Origin: Dimargaris cristalligena
Lineage: Eukaryota > Kickxellomycota > Dimargaritomycetes > Dimargaritales > Dimargaritaceae
Reading direction: 5' to 3'
Length of the DNA stretch: 52,093 bases
Assembly: GCA_027576995.1 (NCBI GenBank)
Contig: JANBQC010000143.1
Span: forward strand, 1 to 52,093
Position 1 is the stretch's first letter, and each line of letters opens with the position of its first letter. Under the pieces are notes generated by a model, which worked only from the letters and a program-made list of their open reading frames with translations, was not told where the DNA came from and did not search any database. This document shows, piece after piece, positions 33,657 to 43,635 of the stretch. A program made the translations under genes and the position numbers.

Positions 33657-34441
33657 CCTTAGTTATCGCGAAAGAGTTGACAAAGGGGTAATGGGAGTAC
33701 GGAAAAGATGTATATCAACGGTAGGAGCAGTATCGAAAGCGTTATATAGGGAAAATTAGTTAACTAAAGATTTTGCCTGTAACAGCGCACCTAATGCAGA
33801 ATATATGCGGATACAAAAGTCGAATAATAATGCAATGAAGAAGAGGCGAATTGAGTTGGAAAAGGGTAGATTGAGCTGATACGCATGGAAGGATCCCAAT
33901 TAGGTATTGGAAGTTGTATTAGCGTTAGAGGAAGTCGGGAACCTACCTAGCTAGCATAAGTTTGGTAACCAATGGCGAACCTTGCAAAAAACCCTTGATT
34001 CGTTTACACTCCTTCCTTTTTTTACCACTACATGGAAACGTACCATCTATGCTAGACGATTCCGTTTATTCTGGATATTCAGCCTCCTTCGTTTGCCTTG
34101 TTTTCGCGTAACCGGATTTTCTTGGAAGTCTCTAAGCACCGGTGTAGGGGGAAGCTCACTTAGAGTTAACCCGTTTTTAAATAATAGTAGAATTTCAGCA
34201 CGTCATGAGTTCACCACTTGAAGCTCTTTCGGTCATTTCCACTAGCTACTGCCAAAGGTTGGTTTTGTTTAACCCTTAATGTACCTTGGTGGCTATAAAG
34301 AATTTTACCGACTGTTACATTGTATATTCTCAATGTATTTATATTCCAGGCTCAATACAGAGGCTGCTTCATGCCTCCTCCGGAAACTCTAGTAGTGCCA
34401 AAGGTGGGGTATTTCGCCTGAATCTTTGGATATTTAATTAG
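33657..34441. other. upstream region of U2AF; no clear gene
   Basis: This contains the U2AF promoter side and a 79-codon frame at 33982-34221 (+) with no family features. A possible tiny first exon of the next gene (MPPPETLVVPK at 34371-34403) would need a 38-nt intron with an unusual GTGGGG donor, so I leave it open. Confidence 0.35.
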
Positions 34442-35506
34442 CTAACCCTTTATCTAATCGGTATTTTGGACATTCCGGCATTGCTTGATAGCGTCGAAAC
34501 ATGGTTACAGAACCGCCAGACGTTCTCTAAAGTACAGTTCAAAGTGGGGTTTGAAAAGCATCGTAAGTTCAATAATGGCCTTCTCTCGAGAATATACCGT
34601 ACTAATTATAGCCACCTCTTTAGGGCGAGTGTTAATGTTGGATGGACATACTGTGAATAAAATAATTAACGTCTGCTATCATGGATTTTACTAATCGTGG
34701 GCAGCTATTGATCGAGAGTCGATTGGATCGTATATTCAACAAGGTATGATTTCATTATTCGGCCTCTTTTAAATGAGCCCGGTCGACACTAGGTGGAATT
34801 GCCTTTAATTATATCTCGATCATCTAAGCATCAATATGGTATCAATTCTTCTAACTATTCATCCGCTTTCTTAATTTTCGATATAGCCAATGGATCACTA
34901 GAAGACATTTATTGTACAGCTGGCCAGGTGGAAGAAAGCACATTTCAGAAGCAAGATGAGGTAGGATCCCGATTTTCAACCGTTACCAGTAATAGTATCT
35001 ACATTGTCATTTGTCAGTTAGGTTCAGCGGAGGTCACAGTTTGCATATTAAGTAATATAGGCATCCATTTTTTTTATGCATGTGCCCTAGATCTATACAA
35101 TCGCTGTTTTTGAAATTCTTCGTTATATTCGAGAGATAAATCAAATGGTCGAGACTCAGGCGCAATTGGAGGTACTTCCCCCCTATTTATTATACATTAC
35201 TACTTTGGACAATATGCGGTAATATCGGGCCATGGGCCATTTTGCGTTTTATTATTATAATCGATTTGATAGCCATTTACTTAACATATTCGACTCTGGC
35301 CATGTTCGGATATATTTTGGTGGAATAATTACTTGTCATATTAGGAACTCACTCTTAACGAGCTGCTTGACCCAGATGTAACTATGGATTACAAGGAAAC
35401 GATCCGCGCCCTTTGGAAGCACGAGCCTTATTTAAATCGCTCTAAACTAAAGCATAGTATATTTCAGATTCAAGCCATTAATACTACTTTATCGACACCT
35501 TTATAG
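34442..35506 (+). CDS. unknown protein, multi-exon candidate (start not resolved)
   Basis: Five blocks join in phase: 34442-34562, 34705-34743, 34887-34960, 35091-35171 and 35345-35506. The introns of 142, 143, 130 and 173 nt all have GT-AG ends and match the sizes in verified genes. The joined 158 residues read naturally, for example DIPALLDSVETWLQNRQTF, ANGSLEDIYCTAGQVEES, AVFEILRYIREINQMVETQ and ELTLNELLDPDVTMDYKET. The product is mostly helical, acidic and without signal or membrane span, so it is probably a small soluble subunit of some complex. I could not place it in a family. It sits about 300 bp upstream of APC10 on the same strand. The N-terminus is missing. Confidence 0.5.
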
Positions 35507-35811
35507 GCCCGCCATATTGGTAATTTAACAACATATTTCAATAAATGAATAGGGAGATCAATGTAGCAAATGTCTTATTGGACTATATCACAATTAGCCA
35601 CGCTGTCTACTAAACATAATCTAGGCCTAATTGTCACAGTTGGGATGATCCCATCACGGGGATTTTTCTTGTTGACGAATAAATTTATTTCCTGGATAAT
35701 GGTAAACACTACATTTAGGAAGTGCCGCGAATGGGCACAACCATAGTCAGGCCAATTTTACTAACCCATGCAACTCACCTTACCTTAAATACCCGCATTC
35801 GCTCGACCACC
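35507..35811. promoter_or_regulatory. spacer upstream of APC10
   Basis: This 305-bp interval should contain the APC10 promoter. The open frame reaches back to 35722, but the ATG at 35812 in ACCACCATGG has a better context and fits the family start. No specific element is named. Confidence 0.35.
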
Positions 35812-36950
35812 ATGGAACTCGCCGGTTACCACGAAGTAGGCCATCGGGCCCGATGGTCCGTTTCATCGGCCCGGGTGGACCTAGGCGCTGAACACCTCTA
35901 CGATAATGACCTGACCACCTTTTGGCAGTAAGTGAATGCAAGGGGTAACCGGCGGGTCAACCGTTTTTAACTTGCCTTAACCCCTAGACCACCACTTCTC
36001 CTGGCAAAAGAGTCACGTCGTTTGTAGTGACCACGTCGGAGTTGAGCCCTCTTTCACTATGTGGCCCCTTTGTTCCGCCTATTCAATTATCACCTCAAGT
36101 TCGACAATATTAACCGGAGTTTTTAATGTTCAATGCGATTTAAACCAATTTACCTACAGGTCCGACGGTGTTCAGCCTCATTCCATCACGCTCCAATTTC
36201 CCCAGAGGACCGCGGTAAAGGTAAGTTACATTAGGAGACCACCTTATTTCCGATCCGTGGTGGTGCTTTCATCTATTACGAAGTCTCCGCGCCCTTTATG
36301 TTCCCCGTCAACCCCCCAAAGGTTTGCTGATAAATGTTATGGGTAATACCGGGGGGAGGGGGCTATAGCCTCTTCTGAACACGTATTTTGGCATCCTTAC
36401 AACTCCAGCATTGTCGACTTATAACTATGTACATTTTTCCTGCCTGTTCCTAATCTTCATTATCCTCCCACCCTCTAGATTGTAGCTCTATACATGGACT
36501 ACCAACAGGACGAGAGCTACACACCCAACTCCATTTCCGTTGTCGGAGGTAATTCCATAACTGACCTTCAGAAAATCATTACCCACAACTTCAAGGAGCC
36601 CGATGGTTGGGTCCAGGTACATTTAACCGGCCTACACCAGCCCCCAGTTGACCTATTTACTCTCCGAGTTCTGGTCCACAGTAATCATCAATTTGGCAAA
36701 GATTGCCATATCCGGCAGATTAAGGTATTTGCTCCCCAAACGTAAGTAACCTAGCTCATTCCTACTTCTAATTACATTGCTTTATACCATCCAATGTTCC
36801 AATATTTCATGGGTTTCTTAGTTATATTGGGTCTTAATCCGACGGATTTATGCTATTTTATTTTTTGACGGCCTCGTATACAGTACCTTAAAGTTCGACC
36901 CATTGGTCTACACCTCTCTCGAATTCAACATGGCTTCCCGAATTCGGTAG
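35812..36950 (+). CDS. APC10: anaphase-promoting complex subunit 10 (DOC domain), four exons
   Basis: Exons 35812-35927, 36160-36220, 36479-36741 and 36884-36950 give 168 residues, a compact form of the family. APC10/Doc1 helps the APC/C hold D-box substrates together with Cdc20 or Cdh1. Landmarks are EVGHRARWSVSSAR at the start, DNDLTTFWQ joined to SDGVQPHSI, the block YMDYQQDESYTPNSISV, NHQFGKDCHIRQIKVFAP and the C-terminal Ile-Arg. The Ile-Arg tail is the known docking signal for APC3/Cdc27. All splice phases agree. The protein is nearly only the DOC jelly-roll, with a very short N-terminal extension. Confidence 0.95.
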
Positions 36951-37311
36951 AGAAAACCATTGGGCTGGTTTCGTGGATTGGTGTCTCTCTATCCTTGACC
37001 ATTTGGTGACAGTCGGCTATATCAGGCGCCACTGTAATTTTGAGATGATCTCCCTTATTTGCGTTCATTACAAACGATGATGTAATATTATTCCGGTGCA
37101 TACCTCTATGCGTTTTTGTTTCGGTTATATGACCAAGCCGTCATTTTATTGATTGGTATCGTCTACCAACTAACTATTTTAACCCAAATAATTGTAGATT
37201 TTCGCATAACCGCTCTACTGAATGACCTGAAAGTTTATAGATGGTTAGAGCGCTATATTTTTATTCTATAGATAGAATTAAGTAATAATTTGTAAGGAAA
37301 ATGTATCAACA
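36951..37311. other. convergent intergenic stretch
   Basis: This lies between APC10 (+) and a secreted orphan (-). It is T-rich with no supported gene. Confidence 0.4.
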
Positions 37312-38508
37312 TCACAATCGTTCATACAAGTCTGGGTGATTCATGCGGAAGCTAGCGGTGGCACTAGCCACTTGTGAAATCACCACCTCTTTCGCCCGAC
37401 GAATATCAGCTGGGCGGGGAACTTTGTAAAAGTGAAGGTGGTGAATATTAGGTGCCTGAAGTTTTGGCAGATCAGTGCACCGATACCTACCGGTGGAAGA
37501 AGTTAAAAAATAGGGCCTAATCTCCCGCGCGATAGAGTCCCAACCAATGGCAAACATAAACATAGTTTGGGCTGGCTGTTTTAGAGCACTACGGATGAAA
37601 CGGGTTAACTTAATATCAAAGTCGAGGGGTTGGATGTCTAGGTAGGCTGGAAGAGGTAGAAGGGCCAGCTTGAACTGATTGAAGTAGCCCATCACATGGT
37701 ATCTTATTTTCTTCATGGCCTCCTCTTGGTATGCGTCAGATTCAGCTGCCGGGTGGTTGTTGACGAATATGTTATTGGAAAGAGCCCGGCAATCCCGGAC
37801 GGAGGCCTCGATTCGAAGTGATTCGGGCCGCTTATTACTCGGTTGTTTGTAACGATATTTGTCAGGTGAGTGGGGTTTCGGACTTTCATTTTGGGGTTGT
37901 GGGTTCCTCTGAGACTTGGTTAGCGAGCCTGCGAGAGCGGTGAGTACTGGTGGAAATATCAGATTCGTAGGTGTACTAGAGCCTGCGGGACTGGTGTTTT
38001 CGAACGGCTGCTGCTGGGTGTCTACACCAGTGCTACTTGGTGTATCTACCAATAGATTCGGAGATTCAGGGCCCTGATTCGGGAGGGAACTCATGAGGTA
38101 GTTGCTATCGAATTCAGAGTAGCCCCAGGGGGTCAGCAGAGTGTCCCAGTCGATATCTAAACTGGTGGTGGAGGGGATATTGTTATCCAATATAAGACCC
38201 GGTCCATCATCCGCTGGATTACTTATTGGCGTAGTCGAAGCATATCCAAGCCAAATGGGATCGTCCGGAGGGGGTATGGGCTCTTCGACATCTTGGAATA
38301 AGGCCCTTAGGAATTCATCCTGAGTTAGGTCGATATGAGAATGGGCGTGGTGACGTTGCCGCTGATTGGTATTCGAGGGAAAATGCGGTAGTTGTTGGTT
38401 TCGGCTGTCAAGCCCATAAGGTTGGCTTTGTACAGTCGATCGTATCAATGTGAGGGCCAGCACGAGGTTCGCCGTCGACTTAGCACAGGCAATGAATCTA
38501 TAGGACAT
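37312..38508 (-). CDS. secreted orphan protein
   Basis: This is a single exon of 398 residues. The N-terminus has Lys and then a hydrophobic stretch (TANLVLALTLI) ending near STVQSQ, a likely signal peptide. Residues 40-225 are Pro, Ser, Asn, Gln and Asp-rich with several Trp, and probably disordered. Residues about 230-398 look folded: VRDCRALSNNIFVNN, IRYHVMGYFNQFKLALLPLP, FDIKLTRFIRSALKQPAQTM, IGWDSIAREIRPYFL and a final FYKVPRPADIRRAKEVVISQ. I recognise no family. It may be a lineage-specific extracellular protein; a role in host or prey contact would be speculation. The ATG at 38508 is the first in frame. Confidence 0.7.
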   Translation of the reverse strand: MSYRFIACAKSTANLVLALTLIRSTVQSQPYGLDSRNQQLPHFPSNTNQRQRHHAHSHIDLTQDEFLRALFQDVEEPIPPPDDPIWLGYASTTPISNPADDGPGLILDNNIPSTTSLDIDWDTLLTPWGYSEFDSNYLMSSLPNQGPESPNLLVDTPSSTGVDTQQQPFENTSPAGSSTPTNLIFPPVLTALAGSLTKSQRNPQPQNESPKPHSPDKYRYKQPSNKRPESLRIEASVRDCRALSNNIFVNNHPAAESDAYQEEAMKKIRYHVMGYFNQFKLALLPLPAYLDIQPLDFDIKLTRFIRSALKQPAQTMFMFAIGWDSIAREIRPYFLTSSTGRYRCTDLPKLQAPNIHHLHFYKVPRPADIRRAKEVVISQVASATASFRMNHPDLYERL

Positions 38509-38719
38509 GTTGCTGAGGAATCGGATAAGTATCTAGAGAAAATAAATTTATAGAGCCTATCTTTTAAACGAATACTTGAGGCCACATTGGCATATATATT
38601 TCTTAATAATCAAAACAATGCTCCTTAAGGGCAATGTGAGAATAATGGGCTTGGGCAAAGCACCTTTATATAACCAAACGCGGCCCCATACGGCTTATCG
38701 GCCTATCTTGGTAGTACAG

Positions 38720-39341
38720 TTTCGGGCTCTTTAGCGAGTTGCCATTGGTGGAAATACCAAAACTACGCAAGTTTTATTCATTGCAAGGTTTACAAAATCT
38801 CCCGGTACAACCTTTGCCTAGATTCCGATTGGCGGAAAAACAACGGCTCCAGGCGTCCAGGCCCACCTCGGGACCATGCAATTATAGGGAATTTATTCAG
38901 GTTTAATTTGCCCTAACTGCGGTTCTAGTATTTCCACCAATATGGGGCACTCCAACCCCCTCGTGAAACGTTGTGTATTAAATGTGCAATAGGGGGGATA
39001 ATCCTGGTAGACCGCGCTAAAGAGCTGGTCAACTATTATGGTCGAGTCCCTCGTATTTGGGTAATTTTGATATGATGCGAAATTGTAGTTGATAAAAATT
39101 ACGTCTATTGACGAAAGAGGTGTTCATAAGCGCCTCCTTTTAATGAACGTTGGCAACAATACCAACCTATAAGTGGGCAGGAGTCAATGTACCCACACTA
39201 ATGGCAACTTTGGTATTGGGATGGTATTGTCAGATTTAGCGATGCCTTCCCAAGACCGCTGGTATTTTCTAATCTAAATTTGCTGATACAGAAATTGGAT
39301 ACCACACAACCTGGCCAAGATAGCCGTAATTAGGAATGCAG
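38720..39341 (+). other. exon-like blocks with a CxxC motif
   Basis: Two open blocks lie at 38720-38900 (PLVEIPKLRKFYSLQGL and more) and 38929-39060 (after TTCTAG; ETLCIKCAIGGIILVDRAKE, ending in PRIW before a GT). They share the same phase, separated by a 28-nt GT-AG piece containing CTAAC. A third block at 39292-39341 could follow a 231-nt intron. An overlapping frame encodes CPNCGSS. The tiny intron is unlikely in this genome, so this may be a chance or a decayed gene. Confidence 0.18.
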
Positions 39342-40931
39342 GTAAGGTTAGAATTGAGTAGCGATGTAAATTAAGGTCGCTTAGTTTTGGGCTAGCCATT
39401 GTACGTTTAGGACAGGTGCCCATTTGGAAAGTTAGCGAGGTCAGTAGCTTCCCCTTATCCCAAATCTGTTCAACCCATTAGTCAAAGAGATATTTTTTAC
39501 ATTTCCCAAGCGGCACCTTACTGATTCATAGTAGCACCAGTAGGTTAGTATTCTCAGCTACGCCATGCTGGTGGAAACAGTGGCCTGAATAGCGAGTTTA
39601 CCTGCGAATAACAATATGCTATAACGATTCCTATAGTACTAGTTTCTATTAACTTGCTGTCCATTCTTGAAGCGCCTTTTTAGTGGATACAGTTTAAGTT
39701 CGTTTAGCTGTTAAACCCACGGTTAATATATCTAGGTTAACATTGGACTCCAGTGATAGATGGCTTGACTTGCGCAGGTGGGATTGCATATTGATCGAGA
39801 GAAAATCAGAATCACTAGACCGGTGATGGGCCAGTATAGTCGACTAACCCCCTACATTCGACCTCGAGAGAGACATGGATGCATCGAGTTAATAGGCGTA
39901 GTGGCAAGTATGGACTATTGTAGCGATAAAAACTCGAAGTCAGGTGGCTGTGGCCATATCACACCCCTTAATTTACAACTATGTGTTCAAACCCCGACCA
40001 GCGTGTGAATGAAAATATCTGCTACTGCCTATTCCTGAAGAGTAGATATGCCGATCACCATCCATTTAGCGATGGTGTCGTGAGATGAGATAGCGGGGAA
40101 AATGATGATGCCCCCGGCAAGTTGACCATAACTGCGACTTATCCGACACTATGTATCGAAGGGCAAAATAAACTGCCGCCCGTCTTTGGTGATGGCAGCA
40201 GAAGCTGAAAAAGACTTGTAGGGCATTGTGGCTATTTCGGAAGTGATGTGGTCAGTGCACCGTGTAGGTTGTTGGGGCGGCACTATCATCAACGCTTGTG
40301 GGAGGATTGGTATGTCTCAGGATAGTTTAGTCTATGAAAAGAGGCGTTCGCTGCTATTCACGTTTGGGGATGGGTTGGTCAAGCGGAGGGCCTACGTAGC
40401 CTACGAAGAAGCCATCGATAATCTACCGACAAGGTATCGAGTAAATAATTTTTATTATTATAGTTTTGACATTGGCTAACTTTCCTGCTTTCTAAATAAG
40501 GTTGAAGTACTATTCAGTAGCAAGACTCGATGATGCGAAAAGTAAAGGTTTTGGCTAGTCCTGCGAATTTTCAATGTATAAGAGGTATCCATAGTTGCTA
40601 ACTCCGTTAAGCAGCGTTCGAGAAGATGAGGATATGGGCAGCGGCAATCACAAGCCACCTTTTGAATAGTGAACGACCTGCCCGCCTTTTCGAGTGGAGA
40701 ATGTGGATACCTCCCCTACGTCAGGCTCGTTTCATCCGGGTGGGAGAAAGTCGATGGGGTTCGACGAATTCAACTACAATATCTGGGTTCTAACTAAAGT
40801 GTGCATTTGAGGAGATTTGGGTGACCGGCTCGTCACCTCTTCCCAAATCGATGGCAAGACATATTTCCACAAGTGAACGAAGTTCGGCTAGTTCCACTTG
40901 CGTGCCATACTCCCCTCACCGGTTAGCGCGG

Positions 40932-40940
40932 GGATAAAAA
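40932..40940 (+). promoter_or_regulatory. TATA-like element
   Basis: GATAAAAAG lies about 210 bp upstream of the ATG at 41146, the same distance as the TATA box of the other LRR/F-box-like gene. This is a weak call. Confidence 0.3.
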
Positions 40941-41145
40941 GACGAGGCCCGGCCCTCCGTTTATACCCATCATCAGCTCCGTTCATTTATCATTCGTTCT
41001 ATTCTAACACTGCCCAGTCATTCGTCATTCGACTATCCAATATTCACCACAGCAATCGGCCCAAGCAACATCTGCCTTTTCGACTCCAACTACAGCACCA
41101 TTCATTCCAAGAAATCCTCTGTCCCCCCGCCATTATCAACCAGCC

Positions 41146-42378
41146 ATGTCCACCAATTCGACGACCCAGATCCTCGCTTTTCCCAATGCCAGCGAGTCCG
41201 AGACTCGCCAACAGCGTCGCACATTCTGGGTTCGACTGAACCGCTATGCCCGGAATACGGATATCCTGGCATTGGCATCCACCAATCGGGCTCATGCCAA
41301 TGCCCTACGTCCCCACTGTTTCCGACATGTCCGCATATCCACTGGGGTGGATTCGACCCATGGGGCATTCCGAACCATAGTCAACCACCAGGCAGCAATT
41401 GAACACCTAACTCTGGTTTTGGCGGATTGGTATGTCTGGGACAATCTTTTCGGTGGCTTTCTGGGGATGATATTGAATTGCTTGGGTAATTTACAATGCC
41501 TAACGCTGGAGATTCATCATCCAGAGCTACTAAATTGGGTGGGGAAGTTATTGCAGAGCACTGTCCAGGTAGTCAAACAGTTGCGGATTGTCAGTCCAGC
41601 AAACTCCCCATTCAAGATGGAATTACCATCTTGTCTGGTTCCTTTTGGCGGCCCATTTCTTAATGGCCCCAATCGGATACAGAAAATCACCATTGGGAGA
41701 GGAGTTGTCTGCGACACATTCAACTGGGAGTTTTTCATGCGGCTTTTCCCGCAGCTCCAGTGTCTAGTGCTCCAAGACGTTGACCTTCATTACCCGCTGA
41801 AGTTCATTCAGGCCGTAAGTTTGGGCGGCCTGGAACAGCTGGTAATGAAGAACGTCTTCGCGTACAGCTCGGTGGTATCCCCCACCACCCCTTCCCACTC
41901 GACCCCGAGGACGTCAATGCACCTCACCAGTTTAGTATTAAATGGTGTGGGGCTAGGCGATACTGTGCTCAAGAGCATAGTGGACCTCTTGGGATCTGGG
42001 CTTTGCATTCTGCGATTGATCAATTGCATTTGCAATCAGTGGGAAGTGAGCTACGCTCTCACTTGGTGCGCCCGGCTGACTCATTTTGAATTGAGTCACC
42101 GGGATGAAGTATTCACAAGGGACCTTTTCCCCAGTGAATTCGCTTCGAAAAACATCTTATTCTTGCGGCTGGTCTTTAATTTTGTTGCGATTGCATGGTT
42201 CCAACCGGCGCTATGCAAGCTGCAACAACTAAGGCAGCTTAGCCTATACAAGCCCACGTGTCCTCAGCTTCAGAGGATTCGCCGAGCTCTTCCTCAGTTG
42301 GCGATTCATTTTATTACCACTGAGGAATTCAACAATCTCGTAAACCGAGAATATGTTGAACGGGTAGCTGACAGATAG
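41146..42378 (+). CDS. F-box/LRR-like protein, second member
   Basis: This is a single exon of 410 residues. An N-terminal segment with WVRLNRYARNTDILALASTN resembles the helix of F-box-like domains in which residents such as ALASTNR precede the repeats. Leucine-rich repeats follow: LQCLTLEIHHPE, IQKITIGRG, LQCLVLQDVDLHYP, LTSLVLNGVGLGD and LRQLSLYKP. The likely role is substrate binding for an SCF ubiquitin ligase, by analogy only. The start ATG sits in CAGCCATGTC; a TATA-like site lies about 210 bp upstream and an AATAAA lies at 42409-42414, about 30 bp past the stop. It is distant in sequence from the 14225-15646 protein but similar in layout. Confidence 0.72.
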   Translation: MSTNSTTQILAFPNASESETRQQRRTFWVRLNRYARNTDILALASTNRAHANALRPHCFRHVRISTGVDSTHGAFRTIVNHQAAIEHLTLVLADWYVWDNLFGGFLGMILNCLGNLQCLTLEIHHPELLNWVGKLLQSTVQVVKQLRIVSPANSPFKMELPSCLVPFGGPFLNGPNRIQKITIGRGVVCDTFNWEFFMRLFPQLQCLVLQDVDLHYPLKFIQAVSLGGLEQLVMKNVFAYSSVVSPTTPSHSTPRTSMHLTSLVLNGVGLGDTVLKSIVDLLGSGLCILRLINCICNQWEVSYALTWCARLTHFELSHRDEVFTRDLFPSEFASKNILFLRLVFNFVAIAWFQPALCKLQQLRQLSLYKPTCPQLQRIRRALPQLAIHFITTEEFNNLVNREYVERVADR

Positions 42379-42408
42379 TTGGCTACCTTTTTATTATTTT
42401 ATATCATT

Positions 42409-42414
42409 AATAAA
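42409..42414 (+). promoter_or_regulatory. polyadenylation signal candidate
   Basis: AATAAA lies about 30 bp after the stop codon of the LRR/F-box-like gene, in a T-rich 3' flank. Confidence 0.45.
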
Positions 42415-43635
42415 TTGGCTTTTTTAGTATATTTTTTCGAGATGGAAATGGGGGCTAGTATTTATACCCGGGTAGGCGAGGCCCAATAACCATAAGTATG
42501 TTTACGTTCAGGGGGATATTGGGAGGTTGTTGTTATTTTGGAGGAGCAATTTTTATGGCCGAATAAAGTCGCTAAACAATCAAAGTGGCTGTTGGACAGC
42601 TAGGGTCGTACAATGTGGTATGATAGGTTGGAAAATGAGCTGCCTTGTCGACATTCGTGGTTATTTGTACGGTGGCTTACTTCCGAACCATGTCAAGCCC
42701 GGATGCCAAACTATTTCTACTTTGGCCACAGTATATCCCCCGACGCCTCGCCGATTATATCCAAATTATTGCACATTTCAAACCAACCCCTTCCTAATCG
42801 AATACAAAGAGGGGAGGGGGGTCGACTTCCTAAGAATATTATCTTTATTGAATGGGGCCGTTAAGGGTATTCCATCCGGTATGCTTAGGAAACTATATCG
42901 CCTCTATTGGAAGCTTACCTATCATCCACTTCAGTATTGGTCGCTCGATTTATTTCACGTCACTGCTTGTTTTTATTACTCTAACCGCAGAGTAGGTTTA
43001 GATCATACATATAGTAATTGGATCGGGAGGTATATTACCAGGTTGCCGGTGTCCCTTGCAGACCGCCGGACCTCAAGGTGGCCTAACCAGAGTAACCCAG
43101 TTACATACTTCCTGGCAGTAACCCCAGTAGGCCCACGGCAATAGCCACTAAAGCTTTAGCAGTTAACATATCCGCGTCCATAAACCAATCAAAAAGCACT
43201 TCTAGTATAGCTGGGTAGCGTTATCAGTTTTAAAATAAAATAAAACCATGATAAAATATCGTGGCCCACAATAAGCCATGACGTTGAAAAGGGTGTAGAC
43301 AGGATCTAGTAACTTAACATACGAAACTGCCCGGTTTAATAAAGCATGGTAATAAATTCATCGGCGTAAACACCAATCGTAATGGGAGGAGGGAGGGGGG
43401 GGGATTGTTTACGAATATCGTTTGGATAGATTGCTTCAATCCAGTAAGGTGGCATAAGGGCCAAAGCTAAAACTATAGCAAAGGGATGATGGGTGCAACC
43501 ATGATTTCAAATTACACATAGGGGTGGTGGGTCGGGGAGATGGAGAGCCCCCCCCCTCCGCACAACCACCGGCTTAGACGATTACCGGTTCAATAGGTTT
43601 CCTTTGATTACAACGGCCCGAGTTAATGAATACGA
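42415..43635. other. gene-poor stretch with a 205-codon frame
   Basis: The frame at 42527-43144 (+) is long, but its composition (many Arg, Trp, Tyr, Cys) and lack of family features make a real gene doubtful; a frame of this size can occur by chance in a window this large. Nothing else supports a gene before the FHIP stop codon. Confidence 0.35.

Larger units (their letters stand above)
38509..41145. other. long gene-poor stretch with one exon-like block
   Basis: I find no convincing gene. The best coding-like piece is the open blocks at 38720-38900 and 38929-39060 (listed separately). Frames at 39778-40008 and 40228-40479 lack family features. A TATA-like GATAAAAAG at about 40932-40940 lies about 210 bp upstream of the next gene. 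Confidence 0.4.

Noticed and set aside
42527..43144. 205-codon plus-strand frame
   Set aside because: Composition is unlike the supported genes, no family match is seen, and one frame of this length is expected by chance about this often in 52 kb.
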